Source: CAYMLQ01 sp964390795 (GTDB taxonomy: Bacteria; Verrucomicrobiota; Kiritimatiellia; RFP12; UBA1067). Taken from it: a stretch of 7,065 nt of DNA. Both the position numbers and the translations under genes were made by a program. The notes beneath the pieces were generated by a model. That model made no database searches, was not told the origin of the DNA, and saw nothing but the letters and a program-made list of their open reading frames with translations. Location: assembly GCA_964390795.1 (NCBI GenBank), contig CAYMLQ010000323.1, positions 1 through 7,065 on the forward strand, given 5' to 3'. This document shows positions 1 through 5,935 of this stretch, piece after piece; positions within the stretch are counted from its first letter, which is position 1; the number at the start of each line of letters is the position of its first letter.

Positions 1-2
1 CG

Positions 3-311
3 GAGTCGGTGGCGTTCTACCGTGATTTTCTGGGATTTTCTGAGGCGTCGCGCCTAACTTATCCGGACGGGTCGCTGATGCTCGTCAATATCCGCGTCAG
101 CGCGGATCAGTGGATCGAGGTGTTCGACGCGGCCAAGCTCAAGCCCGGGCGCGACCGAATCTATCAGCTAGCTTTTCGAGTAGCGGACGCTGAGTCGATG
201 CGGGCGAGTTTGTCCGAACATGGCTGCAAGGTGCCGGAGCGCTGTCCGACGGGAAAACTGAAGAACCTCAATTTCACAGCGCAGGACCCGAATGGTTACG
301 GCCAGGAGTGA
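3..311 (+). CDS. VOC (glyoxalase/bleomycin-resistance) fold protein, 3' part only
   Basis: The frame is open from the left edge and ends at TGA 309-311. The first visible residues, ESVAFYRDFLGF, match the first beta-alpha segment of vicinal-oxygen-chelate proteins (consensus SVaFYrdvLGF), so the GTG at position 9 is an internal Val codon and the true start lies upstream. The rest follows a VOC module: a strand pair around SLMLVNIRVS, a second module opening with IYQLAFRVAD, a helix with ESMRASLSEHGCKV, and a closing DPNGYGQE. In this fold the Glu after DPxG is often a metal ligand; here it is the last residue, so the C-terminus is shorter than usual, where several residues normally follow. 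Family members include glyoxalases, dioxygenases and antibiotic-binding proteins; the substrate cannot be told from this fragment. The stop lies 6 bp before the next start, so co-transcription is likely. Confidence 0.75.
   Translation, partial: ESVAFYRDFLGFSEASRLTYPDGSLMLVNIRVSADQWIEVFDAAKLKPGRDRIYQLAFRVADAESMRASLSEHGCKVPERCPTGKLKNLNFTAQDPNGYGQE
304..308 (+). promoter_or_regulatory. Ribosome binding site inside the end of the VOC gene
   Basis: AGGAG lies 9 bases before the ATG at 318 and overlaps the last codons of the VOC reading frame. It supports that start for the GH98-like gene. It also suggests translational coupling, because ribosomes ending at TGA 309-311 finish on top of the site. 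Confidence 0.6.
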
Positions 312-317
312 GCCGCC

Positions 318-2243
318 ATGAGCAAGCCAAAAGCATCTAAGTTGACCGTGCTGTTCAGTTTTCTGGTCTTCGGCGCATTGACGATCTGTGCCGAGACGGC
401 TCTTGAGGCGCCGCGGCTGCTGAGCCCGATTAACGGCATGGAGTTGACGGACGTGGCGACGTTCTTCAAGTGGCAGCCGGTGGCGGGATGCAGTAACTTC
501 GTGATCCAGATTGCGCGCGACTCGGCATTCAACGACCTTGTCAAAGAGAAGCGGACGCTCAACAAGGGCTACCACAAGAACCTCTACTTCCCGAAGGATG
601 TGCTGGCACCGGGCGACTATCGCTGGCGGGTACGGGCGGTGCAGGGTTCGGTGGAGGGTCCGTGGAGCGACACCTGGGCCGTGCGCGTGAACGACGCGCA
701 TCCGGTACTGTCGCAGACCGTGCGAACGATCGGGCCGGCGACGCCGCTGTTCCTCATGCGCAGCCGGGCTTGGGATCCACTCAGGTACCCAGATAACGTG
801 AAAGGGATTATTCCGTCTGGCTTGGAGCGGGTCATCATCGTGGACGATCTGGCGATGGCGACGGAGCGGGTGGTCGAGCGGGCCAAGAAATACCAGGAGC
901 TGGGCGTGGACTTTGTGATCTGGGACAACCGCTGCCAGACCTCGCTCTCGGCCATCGAATATGTGTTCCAGAACTTCAGCCGCTGCATCGGTATCGCCGA
1001 GGGCGAGCACTTCAGCGGTATGTATTGGGAAAAAGGGCCGGAAGGAAATCTGGCGGAGTGCGATTTCGTGCATCGCGCGTGGACGCTGTGCGCCAAGTAC
1101 GGGCGCTTCTATTTCTTCGCAGACGGCGACGGCGGCAGCTACCGCTGGCCGAGTTTTGCCGAACGCGAAAAAGAGGTGTTGCAACGCTATCGCAAGAACA
1201 TCGTGCCGATGTTCAAAACCACGAATGGCGACATGGCGCTGCACTCCTACGGCGCGGTGCAGGGCTTGATGGCGTCGGGCTACGTGGAGAACAGCGGCAT
1301 CTGGGTGGACGAGTGGATCTGGCCCTGCTGCGGCTTCGGGAAATTGGGCGAAATCATTCCCCAGGAGAAGATTTGGGAAACCCGCCGCAAGCTGGGCACG
1401 CGTCAGTGTCCGTGGGTCTATGATATCCAGATGTGGCTCATGGGCATTGTATCCGGCTCGACCGTGTTCCAGCTCGAATCGGCGCATCAGTGGACACATG
1501 AGGGCAAAGCAGCCGCCAACTATACGCGCTTCTTCCTGCCGTTTGTGAAGGCGGTCGTCGAACACAACCTCATCCCGTCGCGCGAGGCGTTTCTGAAGAA
1601 CATTCCTGTCGCGGTCGTGAGCGATGTGACGTTGGCAAAGGGCAAGCACGAGAAACAGTACACGGGTGGGTTCGCCTATCTTAAGGCGTTGTATGCGCTA
1701 AAGGCCGCAGGCGATCAGGAGTTCCTCCCGAACGACAGCCGCTACGGCATCGTGTGCCTGTTGCCGCCGGATGCAGCTTGTCTGAATGTGAGAACGCGGG
1801 TCATACCGCAGGCCCAACTGGCTGATCCGGAACGAGCCCAGGCGCTGTTCAATCAGAGCTATCCAGCGCGTTTTCGCGGTGATGCGTTCATGTGGGCATG
1901 CGACGGTACGGTGATTGTCACCGACTCGAATGAAAATCAAGATGTCGACCAACAGTTTTTCATGCACCTAGGGCCTGGCCTCGTGCAGGTGCTCAGTGGC
2001 ACCATCGGCGTACACCAGTATCTGATCGGAAAGAAGGCCAAGGACGGCCAGCGCTTTTGGCTTCAGACCAACAGCGAGAAGCCCGACCGTGACGTCGTAC
2101 TAAACATCGCCTGTCCTCGCCAGCCCGACTGGCAAATCAAGCCAGCCGCCGCAGCGAAGAAGGCGCGTTGGGACGAGGGCACGAAGACGCTCACGCTCTC
2201 GCTTTCGCACCTGCAGGGTGCGGTAGAGGTCACGGTTCAATAG
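318..2243 (+). CDS. Exported GH98-like glycoside hydrolase with N-terminal fibronectin-III-like domain
   Basis: 641 residues. Residues 1-25 form a signal peptide: basic KPKASK, hydrophobic core 9-23, likely cleavage after ICA; the Ile before Cys24 makes a lipobox unlikely. Residues 30-125 look like a fibronectin-III/Ig sandwich (FKWQPV, FVIQIARDSAF, LAPGDYRWRVRA, GPWSD). Residues 140-430 resemble the GH98 catalytic module: VIIVDDL, GVDFVIWDN, IGIAEGEHFSGMYW, a KYGRFYFFADGDG strand, MFKTTNGDMALHSYGAVQGLMASGYVENSGIW (split here only for reading), STVFQLES and PFVKAVVEHNLIPSREAFL. Residues 430-641 fit the beta-rich GH98 C-terminal domain, including NDSRYGIVCLLPP. Characterised GH98 enzymes are inverting endo-beta-galactosidases acting on blood-group or related glycans. 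E228/E230, E324 and E387 are acidic candidates for the active site, by my reading of the motifs, not by alignment. The product should act outside the cytoplasm. The exact substrate is unknown and a distant, uncharacterised subfamily is possible. Confidence 0.62.
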   Translation: MSKPKASKLTVLFSFLVFGALTICAETALEAPRLLSPINGMELTDVATFFKWQPVAGCSNFVIQIARDSAFNDLVKEKRTLNKGYHKNLYFPKDVLAPGDYRWRVRAVQGSVEGPWSDTWAVRVNDAHPVLSQTVRTIGPATPLFLMRSRAWDPLRYPDNVKGIIPSGLERVIIVDDLAMATERVVERAKKYQELGVDFVIWDNRCQTSLSAIEYVFQNFSRCIGIAEGEHFSGMYWEKGPEGNLAECDFVHRAWTLCAKYGRFYFFADGDGGSYRWPSFAEREKEVLQRYRKNIVPMFKTTNGDMALHSYGAVQGLMASGYVENSGIWVDEWIWPCCGFGKLGEIIPQEKIWETRRKLGTRQCPWVYDIQMWLMGIVSGSTVFQLESAHQWTHEGKAAANYTRFFLPFVKAVVEHNLIPSREAFLKNIPVAVVSDVTLAKGKHEKQYTGGFAYLKALYALKAAGDQEFLPNDSRYGIVCLLPPDAACLNVRTRVIPQAQLADPERAQALFNQSYPARFRGDAFMWACDGTVIVTDSNENQDVDQQFFMHLGPGLVQVLSGTIGVHQYLIGKKAKDGQRFWLQTNSEKPDRDVVLNIACPRQPDWQIKPAAAAKKARWDEGTKTLTLSLSHLQGAVEVTVQ

Positions 2244-2315
2244 CCGGGCTCCACGTTCTGAACGCATTATGCTGATGACGCCCAAGGTGGGAAAATGGTA
2301 TCGTCTAACACGCGA

Positions 2316-2327
2316 CTGCCTAGGCAG
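2316..2327. promoter_or_regulatory. 12-bp perfect palindrome upstream of the SPFH gene (possible operator)
   Basis: CTGCCTAGGCAG is self-complementary over all 12 bases and sits 26 bp before the SPFH start, in the only spacer between the GH98-like gene and the SPFH gene. A weak promoter-like pair, ATGACG at 2275-2280 and TATCGT at 2299-2304 with an 18-base spacer, would place the palindrome just after the transcription start, where an operator could act. Both promoter hexamers match consensus at only 4 of 6 bases, so this is tentative. A 12-bp palindrome is expected about once or twice by chance in a window of this size. Confidence 0.25.
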
Positions 2328-2353
2328 CGTTCAAAGGAAAAGAGGGGTTTACC

Positions 2354-3472
2354 ATGGGACTTTTTGAAAAAATCCGTGCCGAGTTTATTGATATCGTCGA
2401 GTGGCGGGATCAGGAGCCGGGCGTTCTGGTTCATCGGTTTGAGCGCCATGACCAAGAGATCAAGATGGGCGCCCAGCTCACGGTGCGGCCTGGTCAGCGC
2501 GCGGTCTTTGTGAATGAAGGCAAAATCGCCGATGTGTTTGAAGCGGGGCGGCACACGTTGGAGACGCAGAACCTTCCCATTCTGGCCACCTTAATGGGGT
2601 GGAAGTACGGCTTTCACTCCCCGTTTAAGGCCGAGGTCTATTTTCTGAACACGACGGAGCAGCTTGACCGCAAATGGGGCACCGCCACGCCGGTGATCCT
2701 GCGCGACGCGGACTTCGGGATGGTGCGCCTGCGCGCCCGCGGAAATTTTTCGTATAAGCTGAGCGCGGATCGCGAGCTGATCGGACGTCTGGTCGGCTCC
2801 CGGCAGGCGTACCGGTCGGAGGACATCGAGGGGCAGTTGCGCGCGAAGGCGGTCTCGTCGTTTACGGACGCGCTGGGCGAACTGAAGATCCCCGTGCTGG
2901 ATCTTCAGGCGCAGTACGATGAGATCGGCGGGTCCATGAAGGAGAAGCTCGGCAGCTTCTTTGACGAGCTTGGCTTGGAGCTTCTTGGGTTTTTGCTGGA
3001 AAACGTCACGGTCCCCGAAGAGGTCGAAAAGGCGATGGATCAGCGCGCCTCGATGGGCGCGGTCGGCAACTTGAACCAGTTTGCCCAGTATCAGGCGGCG
3101 CAGGCCTTGCGTGACGCGGCGGGTAACCCGGGCATGGCCGGCAACATGATGGGCATGATGGTCGGCGGCCAGCTCGCGTCAGGCCTGGGCGAGGTCTTGA
3201 AGCAGACGGCGCCTGCGGCGGCTGGGACGCTCTGCCCCAAATGCTCTGCCGAAGTTGCGGACGGGGCCAAATTCTGTGGCGCCTGCGGCGCGACGATGGC
3301 GAGTGCCGGCAGCGCCTGCGTCAAATGCCGGGCGGCGCTGGCCCAGGGCGCGAAATTCTGTGGCGCGTGCGGGTCGCCCCAACAGGTGACGTGCGCGAAG
3401 TGCGGGGCTGTTTTGGCCGCTGGAACGAAGTTCTGCGGCGAGTGCGGCGCGGCGCAGGGAGCCGGGGCGTGA
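2354..3472 (+). CDS. SPFH-domain 'virion core protein' (YdjI-like) with three C-terminal zinc ribbons
   Basis: 372 residues; ATG 2354 follows a purine-rich site (AGAGGGG, 2341-2347) at 6 bases. Residues 1-100 carry the marks of the YdjI/COG4260 branch of the SPFH (band-7) superfamily: an EWRD segment, EIKMGAQLTVRPGQRAVFV (19 residues), a GKIADVFEAGRHTLET turn, NLPIL, and YGFHSPFKAEVYFLN. The SPFH fold continues to about 245, with a helical stretch SSFTDALGELKI...VPEEVEKAMDQR. A Gly/Met-rich linker (255-280) leads to three treble-Cys-pair ribbons: C294/C297-C308/C311, C322/C325-C336/C339 and C347/C350-C361/C364, all with CxxC-x10-CxxC spacing. No membrane segment or signal peptide is seen, so the product is probably cytosolic or membrane-recruited. 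In Bacillus, YdjI acts with YdjG/YdjH and a PspA-type protein in membrane stress; no PspA homologue is in this window. The next gene starts within 2 bp of the stop, which indicates one operon. The family call is firm; the role here is inferred. Confidence 0.85.
   Translation: MGLFEKIRAEFIDIVEWRDQEPGVLVHRFERHDQEIKMGAQLTVRPGQRAVFVNEGKIADVFEAGRHTLETQNLPILATLMGWKYGFHSPFKAEVYFLNTTEQLDRKWGTATPVILRDADFGMVRLRARGNFSYKLSADRELIGRLVGSRQAYRSEDIEGQLRAKAVSSFTDALGELKIPVLDLQAQYDEIGGSMKEKLGSFFDELGLELLGFLLENVTVPEEVEKAMDQRASMGAVGNLNQFAQYQAAQALRDAAGNPGMAGNMMGMMVGGQLASGLGEVLKQTAPAAAGTLCPKCSAEVADGAKFCGACGATMASAGSACVKCRAALAQGAKFCGACGSPQQVTCAKCGAVLAAGTKFCGECGAAQGAGA
3269..3447 (+). repeat. Three tandem zinc-ribbon-coding repeats in the SPFH gene
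   Basis: A 20-base stretch coding for the second half of each ribbon (KFCGxCG) recurs at 3269-3288, 3353-3372 and 3428-3447. The first two copies differ at only one base; the third differs at a few, mostly silent. Offsets are 84 and 75 bases, i.e. 28 and 25 codons. This is near-identity in DNA, not only in protein, so the ribbons probably arose by local duplication or are kept alike by conversion. Confidence 0.75.
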
Positions 3473-3474
3473 GG

Positions 3475-5400
3475 ATGCGCCGCCGCCGCGTGCTGATTGG
3501 AACGCTTCTCGCCGGGGCTGTGGCCCTTGCCTGTGATCTGGCGTTTGCCCGAGCGGGCGGCGGCGAAGGCTATTCAAGCGGCGGCGGCGGTTATTCCGGC
3601 GGCGGCGGTGGGGGAGATGGCGGGGGCGGGGGCGGCATGCTTGTTTACCTGCTGCTCAGACTGGTGTTTGAGCACCCGCTGATCGGCATTCCGCTGCTGA
3701 TTGTCGCCGGCATTATTTTTTACCACTCCTCCAAGGGCGGTTACTCCGCTCACATGTCGCAGACGATCCGGCGCGGTTTGGAGGTTGACAGCGTTACGCG
3801 TCGCGAAAAAGGGCTGGAAAGCATCCGGCTGCGCGACCCGGCTTTCAATCCGGATGCGTTTCTAAAACGCTGTCACGCGCTGCTTCCAGACGTGCAGGAT
3901 GCCTGGAGCCGGCAGGACATGTCGCCCGTGCGCCACTTTATCTCGGATGGCGTTTTTGATCGCTTCGCCCTGCAGCTCGAGATGCAGAAGGGGTGCGGCA
4001 TTCGCAACGAGATGCGGGACGTTCGGGTCCTGGGGTCGCGCCTCGTCGGGTCGGACGCAGACCGCTTCTTTGACACCCTGCATGTGGCCATTACGGCGGA
4101 GGCGGTGGACACCTTGGTGGCGCTGGAGGGGAACCGCCGCCTTCAGGGCGGCGACGCGCCCGAGCGCTTTACTGAGATCTGGACCTTCTTGCGCCGCCCG
4201 GGCGCGACGACACTCGCCCGGCCCGGCCTGCTGGAAGGCTATTGCCCCAATTGCGGAACCCAGTTGCGGCTCTCCACGTCCATCACCTGCGAAGCGTGCC
4301 AGGCGCTGATCAACTCCGGCGAGTATGATTGGGTTTTAGCGGAAATCACCCAGCAGGAGGCCTGGTCGACACCTGGGGTTGAGAGTATTCAAGGCGTTGG
4401 CGAAATGCAGCAGCTTGACCCGGGATTTAATCCTCAGGCGATCGAAGACCGGGTCTCCGCTCTTTTCTGGCATCACCGGGCGGCGGAGTTTTTTGGTTCT
4501 GAGGAGTATTTGAATGCGGTTGCGCTTCCGGCGTTCGTCGCGCAGGAGCGGGAGGCCTGGCGGCCGGATGAAAAGGGACGGCACTTCTATTATGCCGACG
4601 CCGCTGTCGGAAGCGTCGATTTGGCGGAGGTGCGCCCCGGCGGCGAAAGTGACGACAGGGACCGCGTGCGGGTGCGGGTGCAGTGGTCGGGACATCGCGA
4701 ACTCAGGCAGGTGCCGGGTTTCTTTAAGCCCGAGTGGCATCTTTCCACGCATCAGGTGCAGGAGTATGTTCTGGTGCGGAAATGCGGCGTCCAGAGTGTG
4801 CAGGCGGCTGCCCTGACCTCGCTGCACTGCCCCGGGTGCGGGGCGGCCCAGATCGCAAAGCAGGACGGAACCTGCCGATACTGCGGCCTGCGGCAGAACG
4901 ACGGCAGCACCTCCTGGGTGCTGGAAGCGGTCGCGCCGTTCAGCGGGTTTGCGCGGGCAACGGCCGAACCTGAGGTGGGCATGCCCAGCGCGGGTGTGCA
5001 GCTCTCCCAGCAGGAGCAGGAGTCGCTGCTTCAGGGCGTGATCGCGGTGATGCTGGCCGACGGCGTCATGGAACCGCGCGAGGAAAAACAGCTCACGCGG
5101 ATGGCCGTAAAGCATAACATTCCGGCCGCGCGCGTGAAGGAACTCATCGCCCTCGTGCAAATGGATCGCACGTTGCGGTTGCCGCAGGTTGAAGGCTGGG
5201 AGAAGCGTAACGGTTTCTTTAAAGCCCTGGTTCAGATGTGCCTGGCCGATGGCAACGTGAGCAGTAGCGAGCGTCAGGTGCTGCGCGCGCTGGTTGTGCA
5301 TATGGGGTACGCCGATGTCGATATCGATGTGCTGATCAGCAAAGAGCGCGCCGCTCTGTATGCCGCGTCAAAGGCAACGATCAAAGCGAGCAAAGTGTGA
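3475..5400 (+). CDS. Membrane-anchored protein with duplicated Tim44-like/zinc-ribbon units and a C-terminal TerB-like domain
   Basis: 641 residues from ATG 3475. A GTG at 3469, overlapping the SPFH stop as GTGA and lying 7 bases after AGGGAG (3456-3461), would add two residues and is an equally good start; ATGs further upstream in frame lie inside the SPFH ribbon region and give implausible sequence. Residues 1-25 (RRRR, then a hydrophobic core, AFA/RA) look like a signal sequence; Cys20 sits in an imperfect lipobox. Residues 28-54 are almost pure Gly/Ser. A membrane segment lies within 55-84. Two homologous units follow: Tim44-like 121-250 with ribbon C257/C260-C272/C275, and Tim44-like 315-445 with ribbon C452/C455-C467/C470. 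Residues 516-620 hold a TerB-like helical domain with twin motifs MLADGVMEPREEKQ and CLADGNVSSSERQ. If the signal is cleaved, most of the protein is cytoplasmic. It probably anchors or partners the SPFH protein; TerB-type domains are linked to tellurite and membrane-stress systems. The domain order is clear; the function is inferred. Confidence 0.82.
   Translation: MRRRRVLIGTLLAGAVALACDLAFARAGGGEGYSSGGGGYSGGGGGGDGGGGGGMLVYLLLRLVFEHPLIGIPLLIVAGIIFYHSSKGGYSAHMSQTIRRGLEVDSVTRREKGLESIRLRDPAFNPDAFLKRCHALLPDVQDAWSRQDMSPVRHFISDGVFDRFALQLEMQKGCGIRNEMRDVRVLGSRLVGSDADRFFDTLHVAITAEAVDTLVALEGNRRLQGGDAPERFTEIWTFLRRPGATTLARPGLLEGYCPNCGTQLRLSTSITCEACQALINSGEYDWVLAEITQQEAWSTPGVESIQGVGEMQQLDPGFNPQAIEDRVSALFWHHRAAEFFGSEEYLNAVALPAFVAQEREAWRPDEKGRHFYYADAAVGSVDLAEVRPGGESDDRDRVRVRVQWSGHRELRQVPGFFKPEWHLSTHQVQEYVLVRKCGVQSVQAAALTSLHCPGCGAAQIAKQDGTCRYCGLRQNDGSTSWVLEAVAPFSGFARATAEPEVGMPSAGVQLSQQEQESLLQGVIAVMLADGVMEPREEKQLTRMAVKHNIPAARVKELIALVQMDRTLRLPQVEGWEKRNGFFKALVQMCLADGNVSSSERQVLRALVVHMGYADVDIDVLISKERAALYAASKATIKASKV
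3835..4932 (+). repeat. Internal duplication: two Tim44-like plus zinc-ribbon units
   Basis: Unit 1 runs from Asp121 to about residue 290 and unit 2 from Asp315 to about 486. Both open with DPxFNP (DPAFNP, DPGFNP). Measured from that Asp, the four cysteines lie at +136, +139, +151, +154 in unit 1 and +137, +140, +152, +155 in unit 2, with CxxC-x11-CxxC in both. Both close with WVL followed by AE or EA (Trp286, Trp481), at +165 and +166. The landmarks stay in register to one residue, although the sequences between them are much diverged, which implies an old tandem duplication. Confidence 0.75.
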
Positions 5401-5565
5401 GCCTAAGTGTGGATAAATACATCCAAGTGTTCTGCGGCGCATTACCATGTAGAAGAGGGTCGCGAAAGGTTACGCGGTATCGTGGCAATACTCACCTCGC
5501 TCGCCAAGAGCGCATCCAATGACACTTGGTTCAACACTTGATCCCACACTTCGTCGGTTACACTT
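5393..5565. repeat. Hexamer array: three AAGTGT and four inverted ACACTT copies
   Basis: AAGTGT occurs at 5393-5398 (in the last codons of the upstream gene), 5405-5410 and 5425-5430. Its reverse complement ACACTT occurs at 5522-5527, 5534-5539, 5546-5551 and 5560-5565. Spacings are 12 and 20 bases in the left block and 12, 12 and 14 in the right block. The inner copies extend to an 8-base inverted repeat, CCAAGTGT (5423-5430) and ACACTTGG (5522-5529). A random 173-bp stretch would hold well under one copy of this hexamer on either strand. Confidence 0.55.
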
Positions 5566-5585
5566 CGTCGATTCGCTTAGTCGGT
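5546..5585. repeat. 14-bp tandem repeat, two good copies and one decayed
   Basis: Copies at 5546-5559 and 5560-5573 (ACACTTCGTCGRTT) differ at one base of 14. A third, decayed copy at 5573-5585 (CGCTTAGTCGGT core) matches at 10 of 13 positions. The first two copies also supply the last two hexamers of the ACACTT array. Confidence 0.55.
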
Positions 5586-5620
5586 GGCAGCGCTTCACAT
5601 ACGCGCACCAGAAACCAATC

Positions 5621-5652
5621 ACCATTCCACCATTCTATCATTCCAGTATTCC
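5621..5652. repeat. 8-bp tandem repeat, consensus NNNATTCC, four units
   Basis: Four contiguous octamers: ACCATTCC, ACCATTCT, ATCATTCC and AGTATTCC. The top strand is pyrimidine-rich. Similar CCATTC-type octamer runs are, from memory, common between genes in Kiritimatiellota/Lentisphaerae-like genomes, where they give spurious peptides rich in FHHSIIP. That comparison was not checked here. Confidence 0.5.
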
Positions 5653-5673
5653 TCCTGTTACACCCTCGTTTAT

Positions 5674-5692
5674 CTCCGCTCCGCGAGCGGGG
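5674..5692. repeat. GC-rich hairpin
   Basis: CCGCTC (5676-5681) and GAGCGG (5685-5690) pair perfectly around a CGC loop, and one G-T and one C-G pair extend the stem outward. No T-run follows, so it is a structural element or part of a dispersed repeat rather than an intrinsic terminator. Confidence 0.4.
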
Positions 5693-5826
5693 GGATTTCA
5701 AATTCAATGCGCATTCGGAGCGCGTCGTTCCTTTCATTCCACACGTTGTGCCGAGTGCAATTGATATATCGCATGCCACTCCCGTTTGCGGAATTATCGG
5801 CTGCGCTGAAAAAGTCGGTTTCACTT

Positions 5827-5861
5827 GGCCGGGATGGTGCCCGGCCCTCCCGTATGCGGGA
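5827..5861. repeat. Double hairpin, REP-like dispersed-repeat candidate
   Basis: A 7-bp perfect stem, GGCCGGG (5827-5833) with CCCGGCC (5840-5846) around a 6-base loop, is followed one base later by a 5-bp stem, TCCCG (5848-5852) with CGGGA (5857-5861) around TATG. Translated, the element gives GRDGARPSR on the + strand and REGRAPSRPSE on the - strand. Peptides of this style recur in spurious small ORFs of verrucomicrobial and related genomes, as far as I recall, because the underlying DNA is a dispersed palindromic repeat. Confidence 0.5.
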
Positions 5862-5882
5862 CATCTGGCTATGACTACACGG

Positions 5883-5935
5883 ATAAAAAAGCCATAAAAA
5901 AGATATTAGACTTTAGTCCTATTTGAGGGTATATT
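5883..5935 (+). promoter_or_regulatory. Sigma-70-type promoter with UP-like phased A-tracts
   Basis: TAGACT (5907-5912, 4/6 to TTGACA) and TATATT (5930-5935, 5/6 to TATAAT) are separated by 17 bases. The overlapping TATTAT (5932-5937) is an alternative -10. Upstream, ATAAAAAAG occurs twice (5883-5891, 5894-5902), 11 bases apart, about one helical turn, at roughly -59 to -40 from the expected start near 5942, which is where UP elements bind the RNA polymerase alpha subunit. A small palindrome, GACTTTAGTC with its two central bases unpaired, overlaps the -35. It would drive the gene at 5978 with a leader of about 36 bases. Confidence 0.5.

Noticed and set aside
168..1649. 493-codon reading frame on the - strand
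   Set aside because: It lies antisense to the GH98-like gene, is His/Arg-rich with no domain or signal, and is explained by GC-rich codon bias in the real gene.
3241..3474. 78-codon upstream extension of the Tim44/TerB gene
   Set aside because: It overlaps the zinc-ribbon region of the SPFH gene in another frame, is Arg/Gly-rich, and would bury the clear signal sequence inside the protein.
4336..5301. 321-codon reading frame on the - strand
   Set aside because: Antisense to the Tim44/TerB gene, low-complexity Arg/His/Leu composition and no recognisable motif.
5410..5425. Terminator hairpin just after the operon
   Set aside because: Only a 5-bp AT-rich stem (TGGAT/ATCCA) without a T-run.
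5393..5652. CRISPR array or replication-origin iterons
   Set aside because: Repeat units are too short (6-14 bp) and spacers too small and irregular for CRISPR; no cas, rep or dnaA gene is present.
5827..5861. Intrinsic terminator for the SPFH operon
   Set aside because: The stems are strong but no T-run follows on the + strand, and on the - strand the T-run is 13 bases away; the element is also over 400 bases past the stop.
5526..5897. 123-codon frame and its neighbours on both strands in the spacer
   Set aside because: They run straight through octamer repeats and hairpins, lack a ribosome site and domain, and give the repeat-derived peptides expected of non-coding DNA.
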